From the NCBI GenBank assembly GCA_963847715.1, contig CAWKAZ010000002.1, forward strand, positions 62,001 to 126,000: a stretch of DNA of 64,000 bases, written 5' to 3'. The notes beneath the pieces are model-generated. The model ran no database searches. It was not told the DNA's origin and saw only the letters and a list, made by a program, of their open reading frames with translations. A program made the position numbers and the translations under genes. The first letter of the stretch is position 1. Each line of letters starts with the position of its first letter. Positions 46,565 to 55,916 of this stretch are shown in pieces. The stretch comes from Acidiflorens sp963847715. GTDB lineage: Bacteria > Acidobacteriota > Terriglobia > Terriglobales > Acidobacteriaceae.

Positions 46565-46960
46565 CTAGCGATGTCCGGCTGGCTTTGCTGGTTGCGTTTC
46601 GATGGCGGTGTTGTCGATCATGCCGGCCTGGCTATCGAGCGTACCTGTGATTTCGACTTTCTGGCCGGCGAAGTTCTCCAGGCCTTCCTGGTTCTTCAGA
46701 CGGTAGACGACATCGCCCGAGCGGAGAACCCACTCGCCTCCTCTTTTCACGCATGCCTTGGCACACGAGGCGGCGTCGGTGCCTAGCGTGCTCTTGGCGA
46801 TCATTTCGGCGTGAGAACGCTCCAGGGAGTGGACCTTCATGGCACACTGCGTATCAGAGATTTCTCCGCGGAAGTGCGTTTTCGCGGAGCCGGCCCCTGC
46901 TGCGGCGATCGCGCTGAGCGTTAACATGGCGACAAACATTTTTCTTTCGAGCGATCTCAT
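46565..46960 (-). CDS. Small exported DUF5818-like protein, last gene of CuA operon
   Basis: 131 residues (possibly starting at M8). Signal peptide (MFVAMLTLSAIAAAGAGSA), then 'FRGEISDTQCAMKVHSLE' (C39), C66/C70 in ASCAKACVKRGG, and a beta-rich end ('GQKVEITGTLDSQAGMI'). The three conserved-looking Cys may form a disulfide or metal site. I associate this pattern with DUF5818 proteins of Acidobacteria. It overlaps the CuA gene by 4 bases, so it belongs to the same operon. Confidence 0.75.
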   Translation of the reverse strand: MRSLERKMFVAMLTLSAIAAAGAGSAKTHFRGEISDTQCAMKVHSLERSHAEMIAKSTLGTDAASCAKACVKRGGEWVLRSGDVVYRLKNQEGLENFAGQKVEITGTLDSQAGMIDNTAIETQPAKPAGHR

Positions 46961-47457
46961 CTGCCCTCCTTAGGTCTTGCCTTGCTGTCCGTTTTCGCGT
47001 CCGCTTTCGGGTCCACTTTCGGGTCATCTTTCCGGTCGACGACGATCACAGTGAAACCCATGTCTTCGTGTCCGTCACTGCAAATCACCGTACACACAGC
47101 CTTGTAGCGGCCCGGCTCCGACGGGGCGGTGACGGCAAGTTCCTGGACTCCAGGGTGCAAAAAGAATTTCCACCCCGGCACCGTGTTCGAATTTTTATCT
47201 AGCAGCGCCAGCCCGTGAATACTGCCGTCACGCGCCACTTCGTGAGCCCGGATGGCGGTAATCCGCAAGATGAGCGGCTCGTTGGCGAATACTTCAATCG
47301 TGGGCGAAGAATTGCGGCCCTGACGGTAGCGACTGTCGTGGTCGGCCGTCAACTCGATGACGCGCGTTCCGGCTGCTGGGTCCGATAGCGCGTCACGTCC
47401 CGCCAGGGAGGCGAGCGCGCAGGTGAACAGCGCGATGATTGCAATTCGATTTCGCAT
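46957..47457 (-). CDS. Exported CuA-type cupredoxin
   Basis: 166 residues. Signal peptide (RIAIIALFTCALASLAG) and a cupredoxin domain (about 30-140). The binuclear CuA ligand set of cytochrome oxidase subunit II / nitrous-oxide reductase is complete: H81 (IHGLALL), then C122-x3-C126-x3-H130-x2-M133 in VCTVICSDGHEDMG. There is no second transmembrane helix and no oxidase subunit nearby, so it is a free periplasmic CuA carrier or Cu-binding protein. The tail is a Lys/Asp repeat (DPKxDPKADAK). Overlaps the DUF5818-like gene by 4 bases; 16 bases after the cytochrome gene. Confidence 0.85.
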   Translation of the reverse strand: MRNRIAIIALFTCALASLAGRDALSDPAAGTRVIELTADHDSRYRQGRNSSPTIEVFANEPLILRITAIRAHEVARDGSIHGLALLDKNSNTVPGWKFFLHPGVQELAVTAPSEPGRYKAVCTVICSDGHEDMGFTVIVVDRKDDPKVDPKADAKTDSKARPKEGR

Positions 47458-47473
47458 CAGTAAGTCACATACA

Positions 47474-47782
47474 TCAGTGCGTCATGTAGTAGAGAAGATA
47501 TTTCATGTCGTCATCGGTGAGCATGGCGCGCACGCGCATGTGCCGGATGGCCATGGCCATGGCGCGCGGTGGAAATTTGTGCGGCGGTTGATGGCAGCGT
47601 CCGCAGTTGGCGCGGTATCGTTTTTCTCCCTCGATCGTCCATTGCTGCTCTTGCTCGGCCGATCGGGCAGTCGCCGTCGGCGGCGTCGGCGTCAGGTTCG
47701 ATGAATCCGTCCGCGATGCTGCGAAGCTCATGCCCGCGACGGCAAGAAGCGCAACCAGAAAGATGTTTCGCAGTCCGTTCAT
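47474..47782 (-). CDS. Small exported monohaem cytochrome c
   Basis: 102 residues. Signal peptide (MNGLRNIFLVALLAVAGMSFAA), a Thr/Pro linker, and one CGRCH haem site (C60, C63, H64). Several Met follow (M75, M77, M82, M87), one of which may be the axial ligand. Shorter than normal class-I cytochromes. Its ATG overlaps the end of the barrel-protein gene by 4 bases, so translation is coupled. Probable electron partner of the adjacent CuA protein (inference from operon). Confidence 0.85.
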   Translation of the reverse strand: MNGLRNIFLVALLAVAGMSFAASRTDSSNLTPTPPTATARSAEQEQQWTIEGEKRYRANCGRCHQPPHKFPPRAMAMAIRHMRVRAMLTDDDMKYLLYYMTH

Positions 47783-48825
47783 TCTCTTGCCCCTAACGGC
47801 AGAACGAAACGGTAGGTCATCCCTACGGTCCAGATGTTGTTATTGCCGGACGGCATAACCGTTCTTCCGTAGCTGGCGAGCGCTTTCCAGCCGTCGTTCA
47901 GGTAGTAGTTCACTCCGAATTCGGTGCGTTTAGTGTCAGTGGTTTGCAGAATTGGATTGGCTCCGGCGACATCGCCGGTATGGAAAATCTGCGTGCGGCA
48001 AACCGCCTGGGCACGGCGGAAGGCCGCCGCGCGAGCGTTGCGGAAACGATAGGTACCTTCGATCCATAAGCCATTCCCTTCCGCGCGCGAATACGCTCCC
48101 TCGGAGCGCAGTTCAAACGGCACGCGGTTGGGCTGCCATTGCAGGTGAAATCCGAAACGGTTCCAGCGTGCGTCCTGAAGCTGGTGCTGTACGCTCATTC
48201 CGATTTCAAGCCGCTCGCGGGGAAGAAACATGGCGACGCGCGCCCCGGCATGGCGTTCGGATCCGAAGTGATCGGCGGTAGAGAGCGTAGAAAAATAGAC
48301 GGCGTAGTTGACGGTAAGGTCGCGGGCGGCCGCGACGCCGCCTCGGAACATCAGTCCGTTGTCGCTACCCGTGCCGACGGGAAAGATGAGCGGGTCCGTT
48401 TGGGTGTTGCGAATCCAATTGGGATAAAGGCGCTCGTTGAAAATATTGAATGGCGTGAGAAAACGGCCCGCGGTGATGGTGACGTAACGATTGCCGATGT
48501 AGTCCAGTTCGGCATAATCCAACGATTTCTGGATCGCGCCGGTGAAGGGGCCGGAGTCTCCGTTGCGCTGCTGGAAGTCGCCTTCGAAGGCGGCGCGGGA
48601 CTCGAAGACAAAATTGCTTCCCAGCGGCACGAGCAGGACGGGCGAGATGATGGAGACGAGGGTGGGGTTGCCACCATTCCAGATGGGGACGAAGGCGAGC
48701 GCGCCGGAGAGAACGGGAACAGGTTTGGGATCGACCGCGAGAGGAGGCGGGGTGGCGAAATCCTGTGCCGCACACAATAGTGCCGCAAGCAGACAAAAGC
48801 CACCGATGACGATGCCCTTTCGCAC
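47779..48825 (-). CDS. Outer-membrane beta-barrel (porin-like), first gene of CuA operon
   Basis: 348 residues from GTG 48825, which directly follows GGGAGGAG. Signal peptide (GIVIGGFCLLAALLCAAQ), then alternating amphipathic strands ('TVNYAVYFSTLSTADHFGS', 'RFGFHLQWQPNRVPFELRS') ending in an aromatic-terminated strand 'NIWTVGMTYRFVLPLG'. It resembles the phosphate-selective/DUF-type porins of Acidobacteria. No known substrate. Overlaps the cytochrome gene by 4 bases, tying an outer-membrane channel to the cytochrome and CuA proteins. Confidence 0.78.
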   Translation of the reverse strand: MRKGIVIGGFCLLAALLCAAQDFATPPPLAVDPKPVPVLSGALAFVPIWNGGNPTLVSIISPVLLVPLGSNFVFESRAAFEGDFQQRNGDSGPFTGAIQKSLDYAELDYIGNRYVTITAGRFLTPFNIFNERLYPNWIRNTQTDPLIFPVGTGSDNGLMFRGGVAAARDLTVNYAVYFSTLSTADHFGSERHAGARVAMFLPRERLEIGMSVQHQLQDARWNRFGFHLQWQPNRVPFELRSEGAYSRAEGNGLWIEGTYRFRNARAAAFRRAQAVCRTQIFHTGDVAGANPILQTTDTKRTEFGVNYYLNDGWKALASYGRTVMPSGNNNIWTVGMTYRFVLPLGARE

Positions 48826-49390
48826 GAACTCCTCCCTTGTTTTCGCTAGCATGCCTAAGGCGGGGAGACGAGATGTCACGGTTTTGTCAACGGCAGCACG
48901 TTGGTAACTGGAGCGGCATGGGCGGGGTTGGAACCGAGGTGTTCGGCAGGAACTGGTCCCTCAGCGGCTAAAGCCGTCGCAACCCGGCCCCTAGACCGCA
49001 GCGGTGAACCGCTGCGCCACCCAAAATCAAGGGCGCCGCCATTTGCAATCGCCGAGGTTCCGAGCTTGCAATTGGCTTTCGCGGGCGGGGGCGCCCGCGC
49101 CACACGGGTCACGGGGGATTTCCTGATGCGTCCTTGCTGAGCGGGAACAGTGTAGGGTCCTTCGGCTGCGCGGGGGCTTCACTTCGTGAAGTCCCTGCTC
49201 CGCTCAGGATGACAAGGTTTGTGGGACCGCCAAGGCCGGCCGCCCTCGCCGCCGAGCTTGCAATTGGCTTTCGCCAGGGGGGGCCCCTTCGACTGCGCTC
49301 AGGGCAGGTCCGTGCCACACGTTCTGACTCATCATCATCATTTACAATCGAAGATTCTCCCTAGTTGGCAAACGATTGGAAACGATACCC
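48826..49390. other. Repeat-rich region upstream of proS and the CuA operon
   Basis: 565 bases between divergent units. Holds the GAA-loop palindrome with CACCCAAAATC (48998-49028), two direct copies of a 23-base word beginning CCGAGCTTGCAATTGGC (49060-49082 and 49252-49274), and two CTTCGAC/CTTCGGC..GCTCAGG elements (near 49160-49212 and 49287-49305). A minus-strand frame with CPERSRRG is a repeat artefact. Promoters for proS and for the operon should be here. Confidence 0.55.
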
Positions 49391-51167
49391 ATGCACCGCT
49401 GGTCGCAACTGTTTATTCCTACGCTTCGTGAGGCTCCGGCGGATGCCGAAGTCGCTAGCCATAAGCTGCTGGTCCGCGCTGGATATGTCCGGCAGCTGGG
49501 CGCCGGCATTTATTCGTTTCTGCTCCTGGGCAATCGCTCGGCGCAGAAGATTATGGGTATTGTCCGCGAGGAAATGGACAAGATCGGGCAGGAATTTTAT
49601 CTCCCCGCTTTGAATCCGCGCGACATCTGGGAAGAGAGCGGGCGCTGGACGGTGATGGGCGAGAACATGTTTCGCCTCAAGGACCGCAAGGGCGCGGACC
49701 TATGCCTGGGCATGACGCATGAAGAGGTCATGACTGACATTGCGCGCAAGGAGCTGCGCAGCTACAAGCAGCTGCCGCAGATCTGGTATCAGATTCAGAC
49801 GAAGTTTCGCGACGAGCCGCGTCCGAAGGCGGGGCTGCTGCGGGTGCGCCAGTTCATCATGAAAGACGCGTACTCGTTCGATATTGATGCGGCGGGGCTC
49901 GATGTGTCGTATCAGAAGCATCACGACACGTATTGCCGGATTTTCGATCGCTGCGGGCTGAAGTACATGGTGATCGACGCGCATTCGGGTGCGATGGGCG
50001 GATCGAAGTCGCAGGAGTTCATGGTGCGCACTCCGGCAGGCGAGGACCAGATCGTCAGCTGCGAGAAGTGCAACTACGCGGCGAACATGGAGAAGGCGGT
50101 TTCGAAACTTGAGCCGGTTGAGGACCTCAAGCCGGAGGGCGATGGACAGCCGCTCGAAGTGCACACTCCGGGACAGAAGACGATTGAAGATGTCGCGCGC
50201 TTTCTTGGCGTCTCGCCGAAGAACAAGATCAAGACGCTGGCGATGATGATCACGGAGGAAGACGCCGCCGCTTCCGGAAAAGCGCCCGTCAAGACTCGCC
50301 AGCGCGCCGTCGTGCTGCTGATGCGCGGCGATCACCAGATGAACGAGGCGAAGCTCTCGACGTGCGGTGGGAGGAAAAGAAACGCGTCCCATGCAGGAAG
50401 ACGAGATTCGCGAGCTCTTCAAATCGCCCGCCGGATATTTCGGTCCGCTCGGCATTGATTGGGCGAAGGATATGAACGACTCCGCCAAGCCGATTCTGCT
50501 GGTCGATAAGGCGCTCGAAGGCCGCGTCAACCTGATTGGCGGCGCGAATAAAGAGGACTACCACGTCAAGCATCTGACGCCGGGAAAGAATTTTCATCCT
50601 ACGGCTTATGTCGATCTGCGCAGCGTGACGGCGGGCGAAAATTGTCCGAACTGCGGCGCGCCTCTTCGCATCGATACGGCCGTCGAGATCGGGCACATCT
50701 TCAAACTCGGATACAAGTATTCGGAGTCGATGGGCGCGCGCGTGCTCGACCAGAACGGCAAGGAAGTCGCTCCGATCATGGGCAGCTACGGGATTGGGAT
50801 TGAACGCATCCTGACGGCCGCGATCGAGCAGAATAACGACGAAAACGGCTTCTGGCTGGCTCCTTCGATTGCGCCTTTCGACGTGGTCGTGGTCTCGACG
50901 AATTCGAAAGACGAGGCGATTCGGGCGGCGTCCGAGGGTATTGCAGCGAAGCTCGAGGCCGATGGATTCGACGTTCTGCTTGATGACCGCGACGAACGGC
51001 CGGGAGTAAAGTTCAAGGATGCTGATCTGATTGGTATCCCCTTTAGAATCAATGTGGGGAAGAAGGTTACCGAAGATACTGTCGAAGTGGTTCGGCGCTC
51101 GACTCTGGAGCGGCAGGACGTTAAGATTTCAGCCATAAGCGAGTACTTCCGAGCATTGCGCTCATGA
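49391..51167 (+). CDS. proS: ProS, prolyl-tRNA synthetase, with a frameshift near 50363
   Basis: Charges tRNA-Pro. ATG 49391 begins HRWSQLFIPTLREAP, the bacterial-type ProS start. The first frame carries class-II motif 2 (YQIQTKFRDEPRPKAGLLRVRQF-type, seen as KFRDEPRPKAGLLR) and part of the YbaK-like editing insert, and runs into nonsense after MNEAKLST. The frame from 50367 resumes with GGKETRPMQEDEIREL, then motif 3 (GSYGIGIERIL) and the anticodon domain to 51167. The span is 1777 bases, one more than 592 codons, so a single surplus base (probably a G in TGCGGTGGG) accounts for the break. An essential gene, so error is likely. Confidence 0.9.
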
Positions 51168-51177
51168 TTCGTTCCTT

Positions 51178-51534
51178 ATGGCAACTTTGAAATTAGTTTT
51201 CGGCTTCGCGGTCTTCGGCGTGTTGGCGTTGGTGGGTCTGAAAGTGATTCCACCCTACTTTTCCAACTACGAGCTTGAAGACGCGATCAAAACGGAAAGC
51301 GTGCAGGCCACTTACAGCACGCGGTCGGAAGAAGATATTCGCGACACCATCATCAAGCAGGCGCGCAATTACGATATCGCCTTGACTCCGAAGCAGGTGA
51401 AAGTCACCCGTGTCGGTGGCTTCGGCAGCGGCAGTCTCAACATCGAAGCCGAGTATAGCGTTCCGCTCGAACTGCCGGGATACTCGACTACGCTTGAGTT
51501 CCATCCCTCGACGAAGAACAAGGGCGTGTACTAA
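51178..51534 (+). CDS. DUF4845-family membrane-anchored protein
   Basis: 118 residues: one N-terminal membrane helix (about 4-24, 'KLVFGFAVFGVLALVGLKVI'), then a small alpha/beta domain ('FSNYELEDAIKTESVQA', 'DIRDTIIKQARNYDIAL', 'LNIEAEYSVPLELPGY'). This matches DUF4845, whose role is unknown; members often lie near lepB or rnc in other bacteria. ATG 51178 is 10 bases after the proS stop. Confidence 0.75.
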   Translation: MATLKLVFGFAVFGVLALVGLKVIPPYFSNYELEDAIKTESVQATYSTRSEEDIRDTIIKQARNYDIALTPKQVKVTRVGGFGSGSLNIEAEYSVPLELPGYSTTLEFHPSTKNKGVY

Positions 51535-51536
51535 GA

Positions 51537-51572
51537 ACAGTTGTCAGTTCTCAGTTGTCAGTTCTCAGTTAA
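51537..51572. repeat. CTCAGTT/GTCAGTT octamer tract
   Basis: ACAGTTGTCAGTTCTCAGTT followed by GTCAGTTCTCAGTT: four to five alternating units between the DUF4845 gene and the convergent VPS10/BNR gene. Confidence 0.85.
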
Positions 51573-51587
51573 AAACCTTCGGAAATC

Positions 51588-54500
51588 CTACTTCTGTTTT
51601 TTGTCCCACTCTTCTCTGCTGGTTGCTTTCAACGGTTCTTGATTCTTGCTTTGCAGAGTTGCGTTGATTGGCGGTAGCTGCGAGTTGGCGATTGACTGGA
51701 ATTGCTTCCCTGCCTCGTCCAGCTTCTTCTGCATCTCGGTTGTGCTTTCGATCTCTGATTGCGTTGGCCGGCCTGAATAGCCGTTCACCGCTCCGTAGAG
51801 TTCGCCCAGGTGTTCGCGGAGTTTCTTCTCTCCCGTAATCATTCCGCCTTCTTTCACCGAGACGAGTGTTGAGCGGAACTCTTCCAGCTTTTGGACCAGG
51901 GCATTGAGATCTTGCTTGAGTTTGGCATCGGAGGCGGCCGCCGACCGTTGCTTCGCTTGTTCACGAAGTTCGCTGGTGGCGTCTACGACATAGGTCAACT
52001 GCGACAGCATGTCGTAGAGCTGCGTGACCGTCTTGTGCTGAACTTCACGATCAGCGGCTGTGCTCTTGGTTCGCGGATCAGGAACAAGCTTGACCTCGGA
52101 GGAATACGTTTCTTTCCCCTTGGTGAGCTTCACCGTGTAGGTGCCTTCCTGCACCTGCGGACCGAAGAAGACATATTGGTTCTCGACCAATCCTGCGGCC
52201 GGAGGCAGTTTGGGCGGTTTGCCGCGCTCGGGCCATTGCACGCGGTTTAGTCCGCGGCGCTTGTCGCCCTGAAGCGAAGTCAGGAGCTGGCCTTTAGAGT
52301 CGTAGATCTCCAGTTTCAGGTCGCCGAAAATATGGCGTTTCTTCTGGTAGTAGACGATGGCTGCCGCTTCGGGCAACGTTCGCCCGTAGAATTCAGCATC
52401 TCCATCGAAGCGCTGCTCGCCGGCCGGAAGCGTTAGCTCAGAGGGCCGCGAAGGCAGCATGACGAGATCCTTCGCCAGCAATTGGGGCGTCAGCGCACGG
52501 ATGGCAGTCAGGTCATCGAGGATGAAGATTCCGCGCCCGTGCGTCGCGAGCAGCAAATCCGATTCGCGGGACTGGATGGCGATATCACGCACGGCCACGT
52601 TGGGCAAGCCGCCTTTGAACTGCGCCCAGTGCGCGCCCCCATCGATTGAAATAAAGAGGCCGAACTCGGTTCCCACAAACAGAAGATTCGCATTGACCAA
52701 GTCTTGCCGGACGACGTGAGCGTAGCCGCTCAAATCTGAAGTCGCGAGCGAGGTCCAGGTCTTGCCATAATCTTTGGTCTGGTAGACGTACGTCTTCATG
52801 TCGCCGGCCGCGTGTCCATCGAACGTCGCGTAAGCGACGGCGGGATCGAAGTGGCTCGCCTCAATGGTTGACACCCACGTGCCCGCGGGCAGGCCGGAAA
52901 TATTCTTCGCGACGTTGGCCCAGTGCTTGCCGCCGTCGCGCGTTACTTGAACATTCCCGTCGTCGGTGCCTACCCAGATCACTTCTCCGTTCTTCGGAGA
53001 CTCGGCGATGGTGTAGATGGTTTCGAACTTCTCGGCGTCGGAATTGTCGATGGTCAGGCCGCCGGACATCTCCTGATGCTGGCGCGCGGGATCGTTGGTG
53101 GTGAGGTCGGGAGAAATACGGTCCCAGGATTCTCCATGATCTTTCGAGCGGAACAGGAATTGGCTGCCGAGGTAAATGGTTCCCTTGGAGTTCGGGCTCA
53201 GGTGGATGGGCGCATTCCAGTTGAAACGAAACTCCGGCTCACCCGGACGCGGCAGCGGCTTGATGTCTTTCGCTTCGCCGGTCGATTTGCGGAAGCGCGA
53301 GATCATCGCGCCCTGGTATTCCACGTATGCGTAATCCGCGTCGGCCGGATCGGAAAATGCCCAGAAACCATCCCCCACACCGATGTTGCGCCAGTGACGA
53401 TTGGAGATGGCATCCACCGCTCGCGAGGGGCCCATCCACGTGCCGTTATCCTGCAGGCCGCCATAAACGTTGTAGGGAACGGCCATGTCGGCGCTCACGT
53501 GATAGAACTGCGCCAACGGGAAGGTTGTTGAGAAAACGCCAGTGCGCGGCGCGGTCGAGCGACTGGTATACGCCGCCGTCCGTTCCTAAAAGCATCTGGT
53601 CGGGATTTTCCGGATCGATCCAAAGCGCGTGATGATCACCGTGATTGCCGCCGCCCGGACCTTCGTTGGCGGCGAACGAGGCGCTAAAGCTCTTGCCGCC
53701 GTCTTCGCTGACCGTCAGGAAAAAACCTGGCTTGTAAACGCGATCCGCAACCTTGGGATCGGCGGCGAGGCGAGCGAAGTAGAACGGCCGCCCGCTGACA
53801 TTGAAAGAATTGTTGGTCTCGACCCAACTGTCCCCGGCATCGTCCGAGCGGAACAGCGCGGTGTGGTTCTTCGCCTCGACCACGGCGTAAACGCGAGCGT
53901 GATTTGCGGGAGCAACGGCAATGCCGATGCGCCCCAGATCGCCTTCGGGCATGCCTTTTCGCAACTCATGCCAGGTCGCGCCGGAGTCGGTGCTCTTGAA
54001 CAATCCGCTCCCCGGACCACCCGAGCGGAAATTGTGCGGCTCGCGGCGCACGTCCCACATCGCGGCGTAGAGGACGTTTGGATCCTGCGGGTCCATCACC
54101 AGTTCGGCGCATCCGGTGCTGTCGTTGCGGTACAGGAGTTTGTTCCAGGTCTTGCCGCCGTCGGTGGTTTTGAAAACGCCGCGTTCGGTGTTCGAATTCC
54201 AAAGATGTCCAAGCGCGCACGCGAACACCGTGTTGCTGTCTTTCGGATGAACAACGACGCGGCTGATGTGTTCGGAGTCGGCGAGACCCAGCGCGTCCCA
54301 ACTCTCACCACCATCGCGGGAGCGATAGATGCCGGTACCGACCGACACGCTGTTGCGCACCCATGACTCGCCAGTTCCAACCCACACCGTTTGCGGATTC
54401 GAGGGATCGATAGCGATAGAACCGATCGAGAGCGAGGGCTGCTTATCAAAGACCGCCTTGAAGGTGGTGCCGCCATCCACCGACTTCCACACTCCTCCGC

Positions 54501-54708
54501 TGGCCGAACCGACGTAGATGGTGAGCCGCTGGCCTTCATGAACGGCAGCGATATCAGCAATACGCCCGCCTGTGGCAGCGGGGCCAATGGCGCGGATGGG
54601 AAGGCCGCTCAGTGTGTCGGAGTCAAGTGTGACATCCTGCGCTGATGCGGCGAAAGCCAGAGTGATGAAGGAAAAAACGATGAAAACGATGCGTGCACGA
54701 TTGAACAT
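51588..54708 (-). CDS. VPS10/sortilin-type BNR-repeat exported protein, with a frameshift near 53514
   Basis: Signal peptide (MFNRARIVFIVFSFITLAFAASA) followed by many BNR/sortilin blades in the first frame (to about 53446, e.g. 'GVWKSVDGGTTFKAV', 'GIYRSRDGGESWDAL', 'RGVFKTTDGGKTWNKL'), continuing in a second frame from 'AQFYHVSADMAVPYNVYGG' with more blades ('VTRDGGKHWANV', 'FISIDGGAHWAQF') and a C-terminal helical region. 3121 bases equal 1040 codons plus one, so one surplus G (GTTGGCGCAG) explains it. Merged length about 1039 residues. These large exported propellers are typical of Acidobacteria; ligand unknown. Confidence 0.85.
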
Positions 54709-54857
54709 TTTTCCTCGAAGTGAGACGCAAGTGAGCTGAATACTGTGGTGTTGAGCGAGACGAGTGACCTATGGAATGTGCCGCCGACTTGGACAAGCCG
54801 CTCGGCTCGCTCTCACCACTTGAATAGTTCCGTGGTAGACGTTACCGCTGCGGCACG

Positions 54858-55628
54858 CTACTTCTTTGGCTCGTCGGCTTTTGGGGCATCCGTTTTGGGC
54901 GCCGGCGGCGGCATTTTGAACAAGGAATCTTCCACTGGAACATTGAATTCAACTTTGGTGATGGTCAACTTCTGTTTCTCGGCGCTGCCCTTCACTCCGC
55001 TTTCCACCGCAAATGGAACGAGAATTCCGTTCACTTCTTTATAGTCGCCGATGGACGCCTCAACGACCTGCTCGGTTCCGCGTACAGTGCGCTTGGTTTC
55101 GTCCTTGATCTCGAGAAAGGAATCGGCGTCGATGTACATCGTGACGATGTCGCCATTCTTCAGACTGGCTTTCAGCTTGTAAGCGTCCGTACCCTCGATC
55201 TTCTCTTTGCCGAGGAGTTCCACCCGATGGCCTTTGCTCTTGTAGTCGACGAGTGGGCCGTCAATGTCCGCCATCTCTTCGACTTCCTTCGCCTCATCGG
55301 CCGACATCAATTCGGCGTCCTTCTTCCCCATGAAGGGCATGATTTGCCATGCATTCTTGCCGTCAAAAGCCTGCACCGCGGTCAGTCCCTGGATGGTGAA
55401 CTCGAGGCGCGCCAGATTTCCGCGCTTCTGCAGCAATACTCCGGGTGCTTCCATTCCGGGCCCCATGGCCATGGTTGCGGTGGCCTTCATCGATTGGACG
55501 CTCTTGAGTTTGTCCATCCCTCCACGAGCCTGAACGTTCTTGGCAATAACTTCATCAACCGTTTGCGCCCACATGGAGGGCAGCAACACTACGGCCGCAA
55601 AAATTCCGAAACACAGCTTTCGTAACAT
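54858..55628 (-). CDS. Exported LolA-like / outer-membrane lipoprotein-sorting-type protein
   Basis: 256 residues from ATG 55628, which follows CAGGAGATTACCTC; 29 further upstream codons are open but not supported. Signal peptide MLRKLCFGIFAAVVLLPSMWAQ. The mature part looks like a half-barrel: 'EVIAKNVQARGGMDKLKSV', 'MKATATMAMGPGMEAPGVL', 'KGHRVELLGKEKIEGTDAYK', 'TMYIDADSFLEIKDETKR'. It resembles LolA/LolB-type lipid carriers, so a lipid or lipoprotein transport role is possible. The tail is Pro/Lys-rich. Not near other lol genes. Confidence 0.75.
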   Translation of the reverse strand: MLRKLCFGIFAAVVLLPSMWAQTVDEVIAKNVQARGGMDKLKSVQSMKATATMAMGPGMEAPGVLLQKRGNLARLEFTIQGLTAVQAFDGKNAWQIMPFMGKKDAELMSADEAKEVEEMADIDGPLVDYKSKGHRVELLGKEKIEGTDAYKLKASLKNGDIVTMYIDADSFLEIKDETKRTVRGTEQVVEASIGDYKEVNGILVPFAVESGVKGSAEKQKLTITKVEFNVPVEDSLFKMPPPAPKTDAPKADEPKK

Positions 55629-55916
55629 GAGGTAATCTCCTGAGAAATTTAAGTGCGTGAACCCGTGGAGTGACACTTGACGATAAGAGGCAGGGTCTGT
55701 AAATGTCAATTCCATCCTCTCGGACGCCTTCGCTATAACCCGCCGGAAGATGTTTTGTTAAGAGCCCAGACACCCACACCTGTCCCTACTTTGACACGCA
55801 TCCAAATAATCGTAGGAAACGGGCTTGTGATTTAGAATCAAGTACAAACGTACCCTGGCGTCAAAGAACCGGTTTCGGACGACGAATTGCTCTGCTCATA
55901 GGAACACTCTGCTCCA

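Noticed and set aside
49109..49318. Minus-strand ORF with CPERSRRG
   Set aside because: Same repeat-derived artefact in a gap.
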